A DNA stretch of 64,000 nucleotides from Taeniopygia guttata (GCF_048771995.1 NC_133026.1:152047001-152111000), one strand, 5' to 3'. Positions 12,001-21,079 are shown, numbered from the stretch's first letter. Numbers and translations: made by a program. The notes: generated by a model from the sequence alone, not told the origin.

Positions 12001-12398
12001 TCAAGATCTCCTACAAGGACGCCATGGACCGGAGCATGATCGAGGATGGGACTGGCCTGCGGCTGCTGGAGGCCTCCTCCCAGTCCAGCAAGGGCTACTA
12101 CAGTCCCTACAACATCAGCAGCGCCGGCTCCACCTCCGGATCTCGCTCGGGCTCTCGCACCGGCTCCCGCTCAGGCTCCCGGCGTGGCAGTTTCGACGCC
12201 ACTGGCTCTGGCTTCTCCATGACCTTCTCTTCCTCCTCCTACTCCTCCTCGAGTTTCGGGCGCAGATACACGGGGAGTACCCAGGGCACCATGGAGGAGG
12301 CTGCCCTTGCCCTCGCCCTGGCCGCATCCAGAAGCTGCGGGTGGGAGGAGAGCAGGGAGTGCCCCGGGGTGTCTGGGCCCCTGATCCACGTGGCCTGA
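1..12398 (+). CDS. PLEC: Plectin, 3' part (partial at 5' end)
   Basis: Plectin is a giant cytolinker that ties intermediate filaments to actin, microtubules, hemidesmosomes and other junctions. The window starts inside the gene. Coding exons are 1-72, 195-299, 488-586, 2158-5538 and 6069-12398. All are flanked by AG/GT and all junctions are phase 0. The first three encode the end of the plakin region (RYAKQYIDAIK, then DYELQLV, then YVDLRTQYSELTTLT). Exon 2158-5538 is the 3,381-bp rod exon, and the last exon carries six plakin repeat domains. The upstream actin-binding and spectrin-repeat parts lie outside the window. The one-exon rod followed by a one-exon repeat region is diagnostic of plectin and separates it from MACF1 and DST. 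Certain apart from the C-terminal tail, which differs from what I know of mammals. Confidence 0.97.
587..2157 (+). other. PLEC: PLEC intron before the rod exon, with a 43-bp minisatellite
   Basis: A 1.57-kb intron runs from gtaggg to ctccag. From about 640 to 1020 it holds imperfect 43-bp tandem copies (ccccatcactaacagtgg core, exact spacing 43 at about 803, 846, 889 and 932). The rest is GC-rich without a convincing exon. Open frames here are chance products of base composition. Confidence 0.7.
2158..5538 (+). CDS. PLEC: PLEC rod exon (coiled coil)
   Basis: This single exon of 3,381 bp (1,127 codons, phase 0/0) encodes an uninterrupted alpha-helical coiled coil rich in Glu, Ala, Arg, Gln and Leu, with short AEEAERLRR-like heptad repeats throughout. 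It dimerises plectin and sets the distance between its two ends. It starts after a pyrimidine-rich acceptor (ctccag, KAAEKLKEEE) and ends at a gtactg donor. In mammals skipping the equivalent exon gives rodless plectin, and the in-frame 0/0 boundaries here would allow the same. The reading frame stays open into both flanking introns, but that sequence loses the heptad pattern and is not coding. Confidence 0.96.
5539..6068 (+). other. PLEC: PLEC intron between rod exon and last exon
   Basis: This 530-bp intron runs from a gtactg donor to an accgcag acceptor, phase 0. The upstream frame is open for some distance into it, but the coiled-coil pattern stops at the donor. I see no further feature. 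Confidence 0.8.
6069..12398 (+). CDS. PLEC: PLEC last exon: end of rod, six plakin repeat domains, GSR tail
   Basis: This exon has 2,109 codons plus a TGA stop at 12396. The rod finishes near 6480. Six plakin repeat domains follow; their LLEAQAxxG cores sit near 6866, 7849, 8843, 9845, 10574 and 11607. Between domains 5 and 6 (about 11040-11290) is a basic linker (KKRERKTSSKSSVRKRR) followed by a VIVDPETGKEMSVYEAYRKG segment, the known intermediate-filament binding area of the family. After domain 6 comes a Gly-Ser-Arg tail (12110-12200, GSRSGSRTGSRSGSRRGS), the microtubule-linked GSR motif, then a GSGFSMTFSSSSYSSSS stretch. The final 40 or so residues do not resemble the short mammalian end as I know it. 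Confidence 0.95.
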   Translation: MQVAQQAQLRQETQLLQQSFLTEKDALLQKEKFIEEEKSKLEKLFKDEVNKAQNLKAEQERQQQEMEREKQQLKAMLEEAKKHQKEAEENVRHKQEELQELERQRQQQEKLLEEENKKLRERLEQMQEEYKAALAQRREIMIQTDDLPEEAVTTTQLLDIKAVPNGRDAMDGLAQNGEPEFAFDGIRQKVSAEKLADAGILSRESLDKLAKGVVSVGELSQREDVKKYLQGKSSIAGLLIKPSNQKMSIYEAMKKKLLSPGTALVLLEAQAASGFIIDPVRNARLSVNEAVREGVIGPELHNKMLSAERAVTGYKDPYTGDKISLFQAMQKDLIVRDHGIRLLEAQIATGGIIDPVNSHRLPVEAAYKRGYFDEEMNQVLSDPTDDTKGFFDPNTQENLTYLQLMERCVTDPDTGLCLLPLTDQAAKARELVYTDKEAKDVFKKATVTAPFGKFQGKTMTIWELINSEYFTEDQRRDLIQQYRTGKITVEKIIKIVITVVEESEKKSQMCFEGLRGPVPAAELLESKVINKDLYNQLHQGKKSVKDVAEMESVRQYLKGTDAIAGVLVQSTGQKLTFYEALKRNLLKPEVALPLLEAQAATGYIIDPVGNKLFSVDEAVKAEVVGPEFHEKLLSAEKAVTGYKDPYTGQTVSLYQALQKGLIPSDTGLRLLDVQLATGGIIDPVNSHRLPLEVAYKRGYFDPEINKALTEFQDDARAFYCPNTQEHLTYAQLQKSCHRDKQTGLCLLPLSDEAIQSQQEEVYTDSQAKECFDKATIEVPVGSMKGQTMTIWELIHSEYFTEEHRRELLRQYKTGKVTIEKIIKIVITIIEEAETKKQEKLTFSGLRAPVPASELLESCIISKTQYEQLKEGKKSVKDLSETDSVRRFLHGGDCIAGVYVEATKEKLNIYEAMRRNLLRPSTAVVLLEAQAATGFLIDPVKNRKLYVNEAVKAGIVGPELHEKLLSAEKAVTGYKDPYSGDTISLFQAMKKGLIVKEHGIRLLEAQIATGGIIDPVHSHRLPVEVAYKRGYFDEEMNRTLSDPTDDTKGFFDPNTQENLTYVQLKERCIEDPETGLYLLPLREPEKPKVVETTQMYTEAETRKVFEETQVDIPVGSRAGSSMSLWDIMHSDLLPEEQRKHLMEEFQSGRVSKERMIIIIIEIIEKTEIIRQQNLTSYDYVRRRITAEDLYEARIISQDIYNLLKQGSKTFRELLDVETVWKYLYGSGCVAGIYIPSSKQTLSVYQALKKGLINSEVARSLLEAQAATGFMIDPTKNEMLTVDEAVRKGVVGPEIHDRLLSAERAVTGYRDPYSEQKISLFQAMKKDLIPSEEALKLLDAQIATGGIIDPHLGFHLPLEVALQRGFINKETYDMLSEPSEVRSYVDPSTDEKLSYTQLLKRCRKDESSRLLLLPLCDTRKLTFRGLRKQITVEELVLSQVMDEATAQRLQEGLTSIEEVSKNLKKFLEGTSCIAGVFVDSTKERLSIYQAMKKGIIRPGTAFELLEAQAATGYVIDPIKGLKLTVEEAVRMGIVGPEFKDKLLSAERAVTGYRDPYTGKLISLFQAMKKGLILKDHGIRLLEAQIATGGIIDPEESHRLPVEVAYKRGLFDEEMNEILLDPSDDTKGFFDPNTEENLTYLQLMERCITDPETGLCLLPLKEKKRERKTSSKSSVRKRRVVIVDPETGKEMSVYEAYRKGLIDHQTYLELSEQECEWEEITTSSSDGVVKSMIIDRRSGRQYDIDDAIGKGLIDQSALDQYRSGTLSITEFADMLSGNMGGFRSRSSSVGSSSSYTVSPALSRSQISMWTDPTEETGPVAGILDTDTLEKVSITEAMRRNLVDNITGQRLLEAQACTGGIIDPNTGDKCTVADAVTKGLVDKIMVDRINLAQKAFYGFEDPRTKTKMSAAQALKKGWLYYEAGQRFLEVQYLTGGLIEPDAPGRVSLDEALQKGTIDARTAQKLRDVNTYSKYLTCPKTKLKISYKDAMDRSMIEDGTGLRLLEASSQSSKGYYSPYNISSAGSTSGSRSGSRTGSRSGSRRGSFDATGSGFSMTFSSSSYSSSSFGRRYTGSTQGTMEEAALALALAASRSCGWEESRECPGVSGPLIHVA

Positions 12399-12565
12399 GA
12401 CCTGCCAGCCCCCCGAGGCGCCGCCTCACCCGCTCCGCATGTGGCAACGCTGCTGGCTAATCACTAGTATTTTTTTTTAATTTTGAACCTCCACTCTTCT
12501 CCCAAAGCAGTGCCTCAAGTTTAACCAAAAAGACAAGACTAATAAATTAATATATGCGAATGTGC
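12399..12565 (+). terminator. PLEC: PLEC 3' UTR and poly(A) signal
   Basis: The 3' UTR is short. An A/T-rich run (near 12470-12480) is followed by a canonical AATAAA at 12541-12546. Cleavage is expected about 15-25 bp downstream. Confidence 0.85.
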
Positions 12566-12999
12566 TGACAGTGTTTGTATATTAAGAGACAAGAGAGAAT
12601 ACACACTACCCTCCCCACCCTGTGCCCCAGGAGCCGGACACCATTCCTGCTCCTGGCCGTGCCAATCCCGCCGCTACTCCCACACGGCGCGGCCGAGCCG
12701 GACACCAAGAAAACAGTTCCCTGTTTGGATCTAACCACTTAGCAATCTTTTGTAATTAACCTACCGGCTTCAGACACTGCGCCCCAAAGGAGGAGACTGC
12801 CTTGGCCCTGTGGTGCACCCCACTGCAAACAACGTGCCCGAGGAGGACATCTCCAGCTCCTCGGCACTGGACAGCCAGACACACCACACCAGCCCTGAAG
12901 CTGCTGCCTGGACCCCTTCCACGCGCCCTCAGTGCAGCGAGGAGGGGGCTCTGCACCCCAGCCCCCCGAGCTGCCCCATCTCCCTGCCTTGGCCTCCCG

Positions 13000-13200
13000 G
13001 CACATCCCCACCGCCACGCCGCAGAGCCGGTGCCCTGACCGTAAGTGCCGCGCTGGCGCTGCCCGGTGCTTCCGCGCCGCGCGGGGGGACCGGCCTCCGC
13101 TCGCCACTTCGCCCGCCGAGGGGCTTCGCTGCGTGCCTGCCTCCGCCAGCCCACCCGCTCACCCGTCCTCCGGGACGCGCCCGCCGCGGTCGCCCGGTCT
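13000..13200. promoter_or_regulatory. CpG-rich patch
   Basis: A short CpG-dense interval lies about 0.5 kb beyond the PLEC poly(A) site and contains a good donor-like site (ccgtaagt near 13039). It could be a promoter with a non-coding first exon for an upstream-starting transcript, or simply background in this GC-rich locus. Confidence 0.3.
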
Positions 13201-13564
13201 GTCTGTCAGTCTCTCCGTGTATCTGGGAAGTGCTTCTGCTCGAGGTTGATTTCCTCACACTCGTGTGGCTCCACGACCCACTGGCAGGTGTCTGCCAGAG
13301 CCCGCGCCCCAGCCTGGGTCTGAGCAGCTCCTGCCCCCAGAACTCCCCAGAGCCGTGGGGGTTTTCCTGACCCTCACAAAGGGAATGAGGGCCATGGGAC
13401 CCCTGCAGCACAGGGTGGGCCGTAGGATGCTGCAGCAGCCTGGCACACACTCTTGTTAGAAATAAGCAGATTTCTGTAAAAACAGCCTCCTTTTCCTTCT
13501 TCGCGGTAATTCCATCCCCCTGGTTCGTCCCCATGCCGGCGCTAATGCGCTCTCTCTCTGGCAG

Positions 13565-13705
13565 ACGTCTTTTTCCAGTCCCAACAAAGACCTCCCAGTG
13601 CCGCTGGGCGAGCTCCTGAGCTGGGTCTCCGACATCAGCAGGTCATGGACGGGCTCGAGGGGAGCCCCGGGGGCAGCAGCTTCTCGGCCGTGCTCACCTG
13701 CGCAG
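13565..13705 (+). other. Exon-like segment, possibly coding, unassigned
   Basis: A pyrimidine-rich acceptor (ctctctctggcag) and a CAG|gtaacg donor bound 141 bp that is open in phase 0/0. It contains a spectrin-helix-like stretch, PLGELLSWVSDIS. A second frame is also open, so the coding call is weak. If real, it would be an upstream exon of the spectraplakin-tail gene or of an independent transcript. Confidence 0.22.
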
Positions 13706-15288
13706 GTAACGCCGACCTCCCCGGTCCCACAGCGGGTGCTCTGCACTGACGGCCGGGCTTGGTAGCTTCATTTCATGGATTGTTCTCCTTGTCTCATCCC
13801 ATCTTTTCTGTTCGCTTTGTTGTAGTGTGGCTGGATGTCCATACCACTTCCCCTCATCGCCGCCATGGAGCCCGTCCCCCGCCCTGAGGCCGGTGGGACC
13901 GCACCTGAGGACACAGGGACGCTCTCCCTCACCCTTTGCACTTGCCAGAGTCCCCTGCCAGAGACTGGGGCCACAGTGCCCGAGCAGCCAGTGGCCCAAG
14001 AAGCACCCACGGGGTCACCTGGCCCCCGCTCGCCCCACACACTCCCTCCTTCCTGGGGATGGCCTCCTGGTGTGGTGTCGGGCTCACTGCGGATCTCCAA
14101 AACATCTCCTCCTTCCCACCTGCTCTCATCTGCCACCTGTAAATCCTGTCATGTTACCCGCTGCCTCTGGTGTCATTATTGCTCTCATGGCCCCGTTTGG
14201 CTTTGCATGAGGTGCCACTGCACGCGGCTCCAGGACAGTCCCCACTCCCGGGGCCCCCCACGCCCTGACCATCACTCATCGGGACGGTGGGGGTCCATGG
14301 ATTACCCAAACACATCTCTTTTTGGGGGCAAAACACTAAACTTGTACATACCACGGAGTGTCTGTAAAAGGAGCAGTGCGGACCCAGGGCTCCCCTGCAA
14401 GGGCAGTAAAGGAGAATCCTCTGAAACCAGCGGCAGCTCTGCGTGATCTGTTCGCCCCTTGGCCTTGCCACCGTGGCCGTGGGCTCCCATTGCCTCCTGC
14501 AGCTTCATGCCACAGGCTCGATGGGCTGCCACAGGTCGGGCTGCCAGGGGTCTGACCAGCTCCTGGGTGTAGCCACGGCGCTGCCAGACACAGAGCAGGG
14601 CCACAGGGTCATCCCCAGAGCTGCCCCATGCTGGCGGCACAGCTGACACTGCTGGGAGGTCAATGTGGGTGCAGCACTGGACCCCTCCTTTTGGGGAGGG
14701 GGTGCTGTGGGGGCTTCTGAGCATTGCTTGTAGGACGACAGACCTGTCCCTTCATCAGTGGGGCTCTGGACTGGGCAGGGACGCTGTCCTCCATGGTACT
14801 GTTCCCACGTCTGCTGCTCCCACTGCCGGTGCTGTGGCCTCTGCCCGGCGTGGGCTCTGCTGTGGGCACTCTCTTTGGGCAGTGGGGGCTGTTGTGGGTG
14901 GATGGCAGCGGTCAGCTGTGAGGCTGAGGGGCTTTGGGGGGTTCAGGATGTGACGGCCTGGCAGCCGCTGGTAGGGCAGCAGCGTTCAGAAGGGAAAGCC
15001 TGGCAAACCCGGGGACATCAGTGCGGCCACTGGCACGGGTGGCTCGAGGGGTCTGTCCAGCCCAGTGGTGCAGGTGCCACTGCACAGCCCAGGCTGGGAC
15101 ACCCCGAGCATGAGGCTCATCCCGCAGCAGTGCCAGGAGCCCCAGGCACTGTGCCAGAGCTGTCAGGACCTTGCCGGACCCCTGCAATGTCTAGCGGCTG
15201 GTGGGGTCTCTACTGTGCCCGGACCAGCCAAGCATGTCAGCAGCCTGAGTGGGGCTGGCTGGGACAGATGGCGGTGGCTGGGTAGGAC

Positions 15289-15317
15289 GTTAATTGCATT
15301 GTCCATCAGCAATTAAC
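15289..15317. promoter_or_regulatory. Perfect inverted repeat with paired homeodomain-like cores
   Basis: The arms GTTAATTGC and GCAATTAAC (9 bp, perfect) flank an 11-bp spacer. Each arm contains a TAATTG/CAATTA core typical of homeodomain binding sites. It stands out as an A/T-rich island in GC-rich intergenic DNA. A regulatory role is inference only. Confidence 0.3.
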
Positions 15318-16149
15318 CTCAGCGTCCGTCTGTCCCCACGGGAGTGGGATGTGGCCGTTAGGTGCAGCTGGGCCAGGGGGACTCAGGGGGGCTCCAGGCT
15401 GCTGAGGCCATTGGGGAGGCTCAGGAGAGGTCCCAGAACAGCAAGACGTTCCCCCAGGTGACACAAGCTGCTTGGGGCCCTGCCCCACCAGATATTTCCT
15501 TGTGTCCCCCAGATCTTCCCTGCTCCCCCAGATATTCCTTGCTTACCTCCCAACTCCTCCCTCAGGGTGAGTAACCTTTGCTAAAGCTCATGAGACCACC
15601 AAGAGCCCTCTTACCCATGGCCCAGTCCCATGGCATGGCCTGGAAGCCCCTCATCCCCCTACCACCCGGTACTGGTGGGGTCCATCTCTGTTTCCTGGTG
15701 AGAAACACCCCTGCTCCCCACATCCGTGTGCCAAGGGGGTCCCTATTCCCCACACCCCTTCGACCCTGTGCCCCTGGCATGGGGATGCTCCTCGGCATGC
15801 CTAAGGCAGTGGGATCCCCCCGCAGTGGCTGGCAAAGGGGTGCAGGAGGGTGAGGAGGGGGATGCCCTAAGATCCAGGCTGACTGCTCCTGGGGTGAGCC
15901 AGCCTTTCCCCCACACAGCACAGTGTCCCCTGTCCGTGGATACTCTTCATCCTCTTGTGCCACTCCGTGTCAGCCCCCTGCCCCACTGATACCCCTGTCC
16001 CTCCCACAGCCCCCTCAGCACCATGCGCTGGGGGTGACCGGGCCAAACTCAGTCACCATGGAGAACTCCGTGATATTCCCCATTTTAATGCCCTGCATGT
16101 CATCCTGCCCTGCTGCTGCGGAGGCTGGAGCTAACCGGAGTTAAACCAT

Positions 16150-16760
16150 CCCTCAGCATCGCGGTGGCACGGGGGACACCGGTCCTGGAGGGGTCCCTCG
16201 CTCCTCCGGCGTTTGCCCACCGCCCTCCGGGGCGTGAGCGGCAGCACCGCCCCGTCCTGGCCGCGGTCCGTCGCTCGGGACCCGTGGCCGCTGTCCCCGG
16301 CCCTGCTGGCACCGAGCCGCTGCCAGCTCCCTGTGCCCACCGCCCCGGGCGCTGCTGGCTCGGCCCCGCCGCGCCGGGAACGCTCTGTACAGCTTCTCCA
16401 CAAAGACGGACCGGCCTCTCCCACGCCCCCCTCCTCACGGCCGGGACCCCGAGCCCCCCCGGCCGTGCCGCTGGGGCTCGGAGCCCGGTGCGCCGGCCAA
16501 GGGCGGCCGTGCCCCGTGCGAAGCGCTGCCGCCTCCGTGCCCCTGTGCCGGGGGCTGTGCCGGTGGATCCCCCCGGCCGCGGGGCGAGCGGGGACGGTGC
16601 TGCCCAGGGGCTGCAGCCGCTGCCGGGCACCGGCGGTCCCCAGAGCCCGGGGCCAGACCGGCGGAGCGCGGTGGTGCGGTGTGGGCAGCGCGGTGCGGGA
16701 CCTCAGCGGCAGCGGGAGATGCTCTCGGGCAGCTCCAGCGCTGTTTGTTCCGCTGGCACG
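16150..16760. promoter_or_regulatory. CpG-rich island, unassigned
   Basis: About 600 bp of CpG-dense sequence lies between PLEC and the spectraplakin-tail gene. No start codon in a conserved frame and no clear splice donor could be tied to a gene. It could be an orphan CpG island or a distal promoter. Confidence 0.3.
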
Positions 16761-18646
16761 CTCTGAACCGTGTCCGGGGCAGGCGGAGGCTGTGGGACCC
16801 TCCCGGGCATGAGGGCACCCAGAATGTCCCAGCACCCGCTTGGGGTTCGCTGCTCCTCGCGGTCTCGTGTCTCTTGGCACGTCCCGGCCGGAGCAGCCGG
16901 TGCAGCCGTGCTGGCACCATCTCTGGGGCAGGCTGGCAGTGATCATTGGAGCTCCAGCCCCAGCCGCACCAGCCCAGGCTGAGATTGAGCTGGAAGAGCG
17001 TTTCCAGTGCTGTTACTGTCTGCCCACCTGCGGCAGCATCCTCCACCTGCCAGGTTCTCTGCACCCAAGGAGGTTCCCTGCCCTCTGGCAGCAGGACTGG
17101 CGTTGTAACACTGCTGTCCCGCCCTGGGATGAGGGCTCAGCGTGGGGCACACAGGACCAGGGACCACCAGCGTGGGGCAGGAGGGCTGTGGGACCACCTG
17201 TGGCTGCACTGGAGCTGCCACGAGCCTCGATGGCCCCAACTGCCATCCTGCTCCCTCCCTGGACATGCCTGGGCAGGGGGAAGCAGGGCACTGCAGATGG
17301 CTTATCCAGCTGGTGGGTGGCACTGCTGCCAGTGCTGGGGCTGGTGGCCACACTGTGGGTGCGTGGGTTGGCTGGGGCCCCACTGATGGCATGGTGACAG
17401 CAGTGTCTGCTGTGAGCACATGTCCCCTGAGTGTCCCCAACGGGACTGAGCCCTGCTGGCACTCTGACCATGAGGAGCTGCTGCAGCACCGGCACCAAAC
17501 ACCTGCCTGATGCCTCTTCCCCTCATCCAGGGAATTCACAGCTGCTGCTGGTGGGGTTCCTGACCAGAGCCTGGCTGAGGTTCCTTCTGCAGCAGACATA
17601 TCCCAGGCCCTCCCAGCCCCCTTGTGCTGCAGTTCCTGCTCAGCTGCCTTATGTCACCTTCCCTGTGTCCATCCATGGCAGCATCACCGTGTCCCTCCTG
17701 CACCACGGCGTTTTATCTCCCATTTATCCAGCCCACATTCCCTGGCTGTTCTCCTGGTACAATATCCTGTGTGAGATGTGGTCGTGTCCTTGCTTAGGTC
17801 TTGGGCCCGTCACCACCTTCATGGCATCCCTGTGGCTGTGCCCCATTTCCCTCACAGGATGCACCGTGGTGTCTCCCCCTCCTTGTGCTCAGCCAGGTGA
17901 CCTGACTTTATTAATCACCAGCAACCAGTTAATTACAGTGCTCCCGGGCTGTGGGAGCAGCAACCCTCTCAGCCTTTGGGTGCAGGCTTGGTGTGATCCC
18001 TCCTGCCAGCCCCGCTCTCTCCTGGGGCACAAAGTAACTGCTGCCTGTTCATGCCCTGTGTCCATGCCAGGGCACTGCTGGTTTGTACATCTTGGTGCTT
18101 GCCTGGCATCCTCTCCCATGTGTTGTGGCGAAGTGGCTGCATTTGCAGCACCCGAGGAGCTCTGGTCTGAGCCACCACTGCTCCGTGCCAGCGCAGGGGG
18201 TTTTCTATGGGTCACTTGGTAATTTTCTGCTGGGGGTCAGTCTGCTGTGGGTCCATTTGCCATGGCTTGGTTTGGGTTTAGCCAGGGGCTGGACCAAGGC
18301 TCTGAGAGCAGGTGAAGGGACCCCGGGGTTACCAGATGTACTCCGAGAGGCAGCAGGGTGAGATCTGGGAGAGATCCCAGCTGAAAGAGGTTGGGAAATC
18401 GAGGCACCGCAGGAACACAGAGGAGGTGGAGCCAAGCCAAACCCCACAGGTACTGGTGATGGCTGGAGCACAGGACGGACGGGGGATCCTGGCCAGGGGA
18501 TGTTCCAGCTGGTGGGGATGGGCTCTCCCTGGGGAGACACAACAACGCTCCAAACCTCCACGCTGGTGTGCCAGGGGCAAGGCTGTCCCCTCCCCTCTGC
18601 CAGGACCCGGTGCCCTGTGCCCACCGCCCCTCTGCTGTCCTTGCAG

Positions 18647-18717
18647 GTGCACCGTGCTGCAGGAAACACCGGAGATGGTGTGGAGGGGTCGCCATGGGAC
18701 AGGGAGGAGATGGAGAG
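18647..18717 (+). CDS. Candidate upstream exon of the spectraplakin-tail gene
   Basis: The acceptor is ccttgcag and the donor gtacgg; the 71-bp segment begins in phase 0 and leaves two bases over. Joined to 18960-19080 it completes an Arg codon and reads WDREEMERACLRSEQRLE, which looks like the join of two spectrin repeats. The 5' portion (VHRAAGNTGDGVEG) is not recognisable. It would belong to a longer isoform starting upstream of the MGNS start. Confidence 0.35.
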
Positions 18718-18959
18718 GTACGGACACCGCTGGGCGCTGCCAGATGGGCCGTGTGGGGAGCTGCAGGTGTGCCCAGGTGTCTGCACCCTTATGGGGAGCT
18801 GGTGAACCCTGCACTGGAGTCTGGGCCAGCGCCGGCGTGGGGAGGGCGTGGGGCAGCAGGGTGGCAGGGAGCACGGCCCTGAGCTGGGGTCCGGGCGGTG
18901 TGGCGAGGGGGGACAGTGGCCGTGTCCCCACAGGTGGTGTGTCTCTGCTCTCTCCCCAG

Positions 18960-19080
18960 AGCCTGTCTGCGCTCAGAGCAGAGACTGGAGGTGCAGGAGC
19001 AGCTTCTCGCCCTGCGGCACTGGCTGGACGCTGTGGAGAAGCGGCTGCTGGCGCTGCCAGAGCCCGGCACGGCCCTGCAG
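18960..19080 (+). CDS. Candidate upstream spectrin-repeat exon
   Basis: The acceptor is tctccccag and the donor CAG|gtaacg; the length is 121 bp. In the frame fixed by the preceding candidate exon it reads SEQRLEVQEQLLALRHWLDA, then VEKRLLALPEPG, a typical spectrin helix with the invariant Trp. It ends in phase 0, matching the phase-0 start of the first rod exon at 23734, so an in-frame isoform skipping the MGNS exon is possible. The upstream start of such a transcript was not found. Confidence 0.42.
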
Positions 19081-19184
19081 GTAACGTCTGGCCCTGGGGT
19101 GTGACTGGGCCGTGCAGAGCCGGGCAGGACCAGCCCACGTCTGCACCGAGGCTGGTGAGGTCTTGGTCCCTGCAAGGACAGGGG

Positions 19185-19700
19185 GTGTGAGGCTGTGCGT
19201 GGGGTGTACAGTGGGCACAGGGGGTGTGAGGCTGTGCGAGGGGTGTACAGCCGGGCACAGGGGGTGTGAGGCTGTGTGAGGGGTGTACAGCCGTGCACAG
19301 GGGGTGTGTGGCTGTGCGTGGGGTGTACAGTGGGCACAGGGGGTGTGAGGCTGTGCGTGGGGTGTACAGTGGGCACAGGGGGTGTGAGGCTGTGCATGGG
19401 GTGTACAGCCGTGCACAGGGGGTGCGTGGCTGTGTGAGGGGTGTACAGCCGGGCACAGGGGCTGTGAGGCTGTGCGTGGGGTGTACAGCTGGGCACAGGG
19501 AGTGCGTGGCTGTGTGAGGGGTGTACAGCCATGCACAGGGGGTGTGAGGCTGTGTGAAGGGTGTACAGCCGGGCACAGGGAGTGTGTGGCTGTGTGAGGG
19601 GTGTACAGCCGGGCACAGGGGGTGCGTGAGGGGTGTACAGCCAGGCACAGGGGGTGTGAGGCTGTGCGTGGGTTGTACAGCCATGCACAGGGAGCATGCC
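19185..19700. repeat. 40-bp minisatellite
   Basis: About a dozen imperfect 40-bp tandem copies (core ggggtgtgaggctgtgcg followed by a gtgtacag segment and a gggcacag end) begin about 100 bp after the candidate spectrin exon. They create long but meaningless open frames on both strands (Cys-, Val- and Gly-rich on +; Thr-, Pro- and His-rich on the minus strand). Confidence 0.85.
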
Positions 19701-21079
19701 CTTGCCAGGGCAGGTCGGATGTGTGCCCACGCACTGGCTGCGCAGCCGTGTGCTGCTGTGCCCCCTGCCCAGGCACGGAGGGGCAGTGGGGGCTGCCGAC
19801 AGCCCCCTCCTTGCCGCCCCGCTTGCAGCCCCTCGCCGGCTCCTTTTGTTCGAGGCCTGGCCGGCACACGGGCTCCCTCGGCACACATGACGGCACAAAC
19901 TGAAAGGGCCATTCATCCCGGCCCCGGCGCAGACAAAGCCGAGGCCGCACAGAAACCCACCCGGTTCCCGGGATCTGAGGCTGTGGATTCCAGCCGACCG
20001 CTCCCGCCCGGTGCCCCGCGCCGGGCTCCCCTGCCCGGGGCGCCCGTGCCACCCCGAGCCCGGTACCTGGGGCTGCGGAGCGTGCCGGGCGAGCTGCCGG
20101 CGGTGGCTCTGAGCAAAGGGCTGGATCCTCACCGCCTGCCCGGCTTCTGCCTGGCAGGTCCCGGCTGTGCTCTGAGGGGGCTGTGGGGTGACTGCAGTAC
20201 CGTGGGGCTCAGAGCCGTGCCGGGTGCCGAGCAGCTCGGTGCCAGCAGTGGAAGGTTCCAGAGCCATGCGGCGAGGATGATGCGGGGCTGCTGCAGGACG
20301 GTGCTGAGCCACCGCGGCCCTGGCAGATGCTAATTCCCCGCAGCGTCTCTGGCAGCAGACAAAGCCCCCGGCCCCGCCGCTCCCAGGAGACCCCAGGGAG
20401 CCCCATCCATCAGCGTGGCCGACGCGCCTGCAGCGGCCCCCCGGCTCCCGGGGCCCAGCAAGGGGCACCCGTGCGGCTCTGTGGGGCAGGATCCAGTCCT
20501 GGGGGGCGCTCAGTGCATGGGAGGCCGCAGCACTGGAGCTGAGCCAGGGCAGGATGGGGATGGGGATCACACCATGGGCAGGATGAGCCCCTGGCTGGGC
20601 ACCTCCGGCTGCCCCCTGGTCCCTCCAGCACCCAGGGTGGCAGTGGGGTGGGGTGGGGGGGTTCTGGAGACCCAGGCCTGCAGCACCCTGGCTCTCAGGG
20701 TGGGCTTCAGTTTAGCATCTTAGCAGCCGGGCCTGGCCCCCCCAGCCCAGCCCTGCCCTGCTTCACTGAGCCCCCCGGGACCCTGGCTGAGGGGTCCCTG
20801 CACCCAAAGAGCCCCAGGGAGCGGGGCCAAGCCCCTCAGTGACCACAGCATCCACTGCCAGGGGGCCAGAGCCAAGGTGGGGGCTGCAACCCCAGAACTG
20901 GGGGGGCCGTGGGGCTGTGACGCCGTGGGGCTGTGACACCGTGGGGCTGTGACGCCGTGGGGCTGTGCTGTCCTGGGGCGCGCTGGTGCCGGTGCAGGTG
21001 CAGGGCAGCAGCAGGTGGCAGTGAGGTTATGGTGCAGGTGCCGGTGTTAATGCTGGTGCTGGTGTCGCACAGGTGCCGG
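19701..21079. other. GC-rich non-coding stretch
   Basis: No conserved frame is visible. A CpG-dense patch lies near 19,990-20,110. Upstream of the main CpG island, short repeats of a gtggggctgtgacgcc type occur near 20,910-20,965 and ggtgccggtg motifs near 20,990-21,100. It would be intron sequence if the upstream exons at 18.6-19.1 kb are real, otherwise intergenic. Confidence 0.5.

Larger units (their letters stand above)
12566..18646. other. Intergenic region downstream of PLEC; no confident gene
   Basis: About 6 kb of GC-rich sequence without a recognisable conserved protein. It holds CpG-dense patches near 13,000-13,200 and 16,150-16,760, a 141-bp exon-like segment at 13565-13705, and a perfect inverted repeat at 15289-15317. 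Open frames are numerous but look like base-composition artefacts: they overlap on both strands, lack domain signatures and are not joined by consistent splice phases. Long non-coding exons cannot be excluded. Confidence 0.5.

Noticed and set aside
18789..20570. Minus-strand Thr/Pro/His-rich frame of 593 codons
   Set aside because: Generated by the 40-bp minisatellite, whose length of 40 cycles through frames; no conserved protein character.
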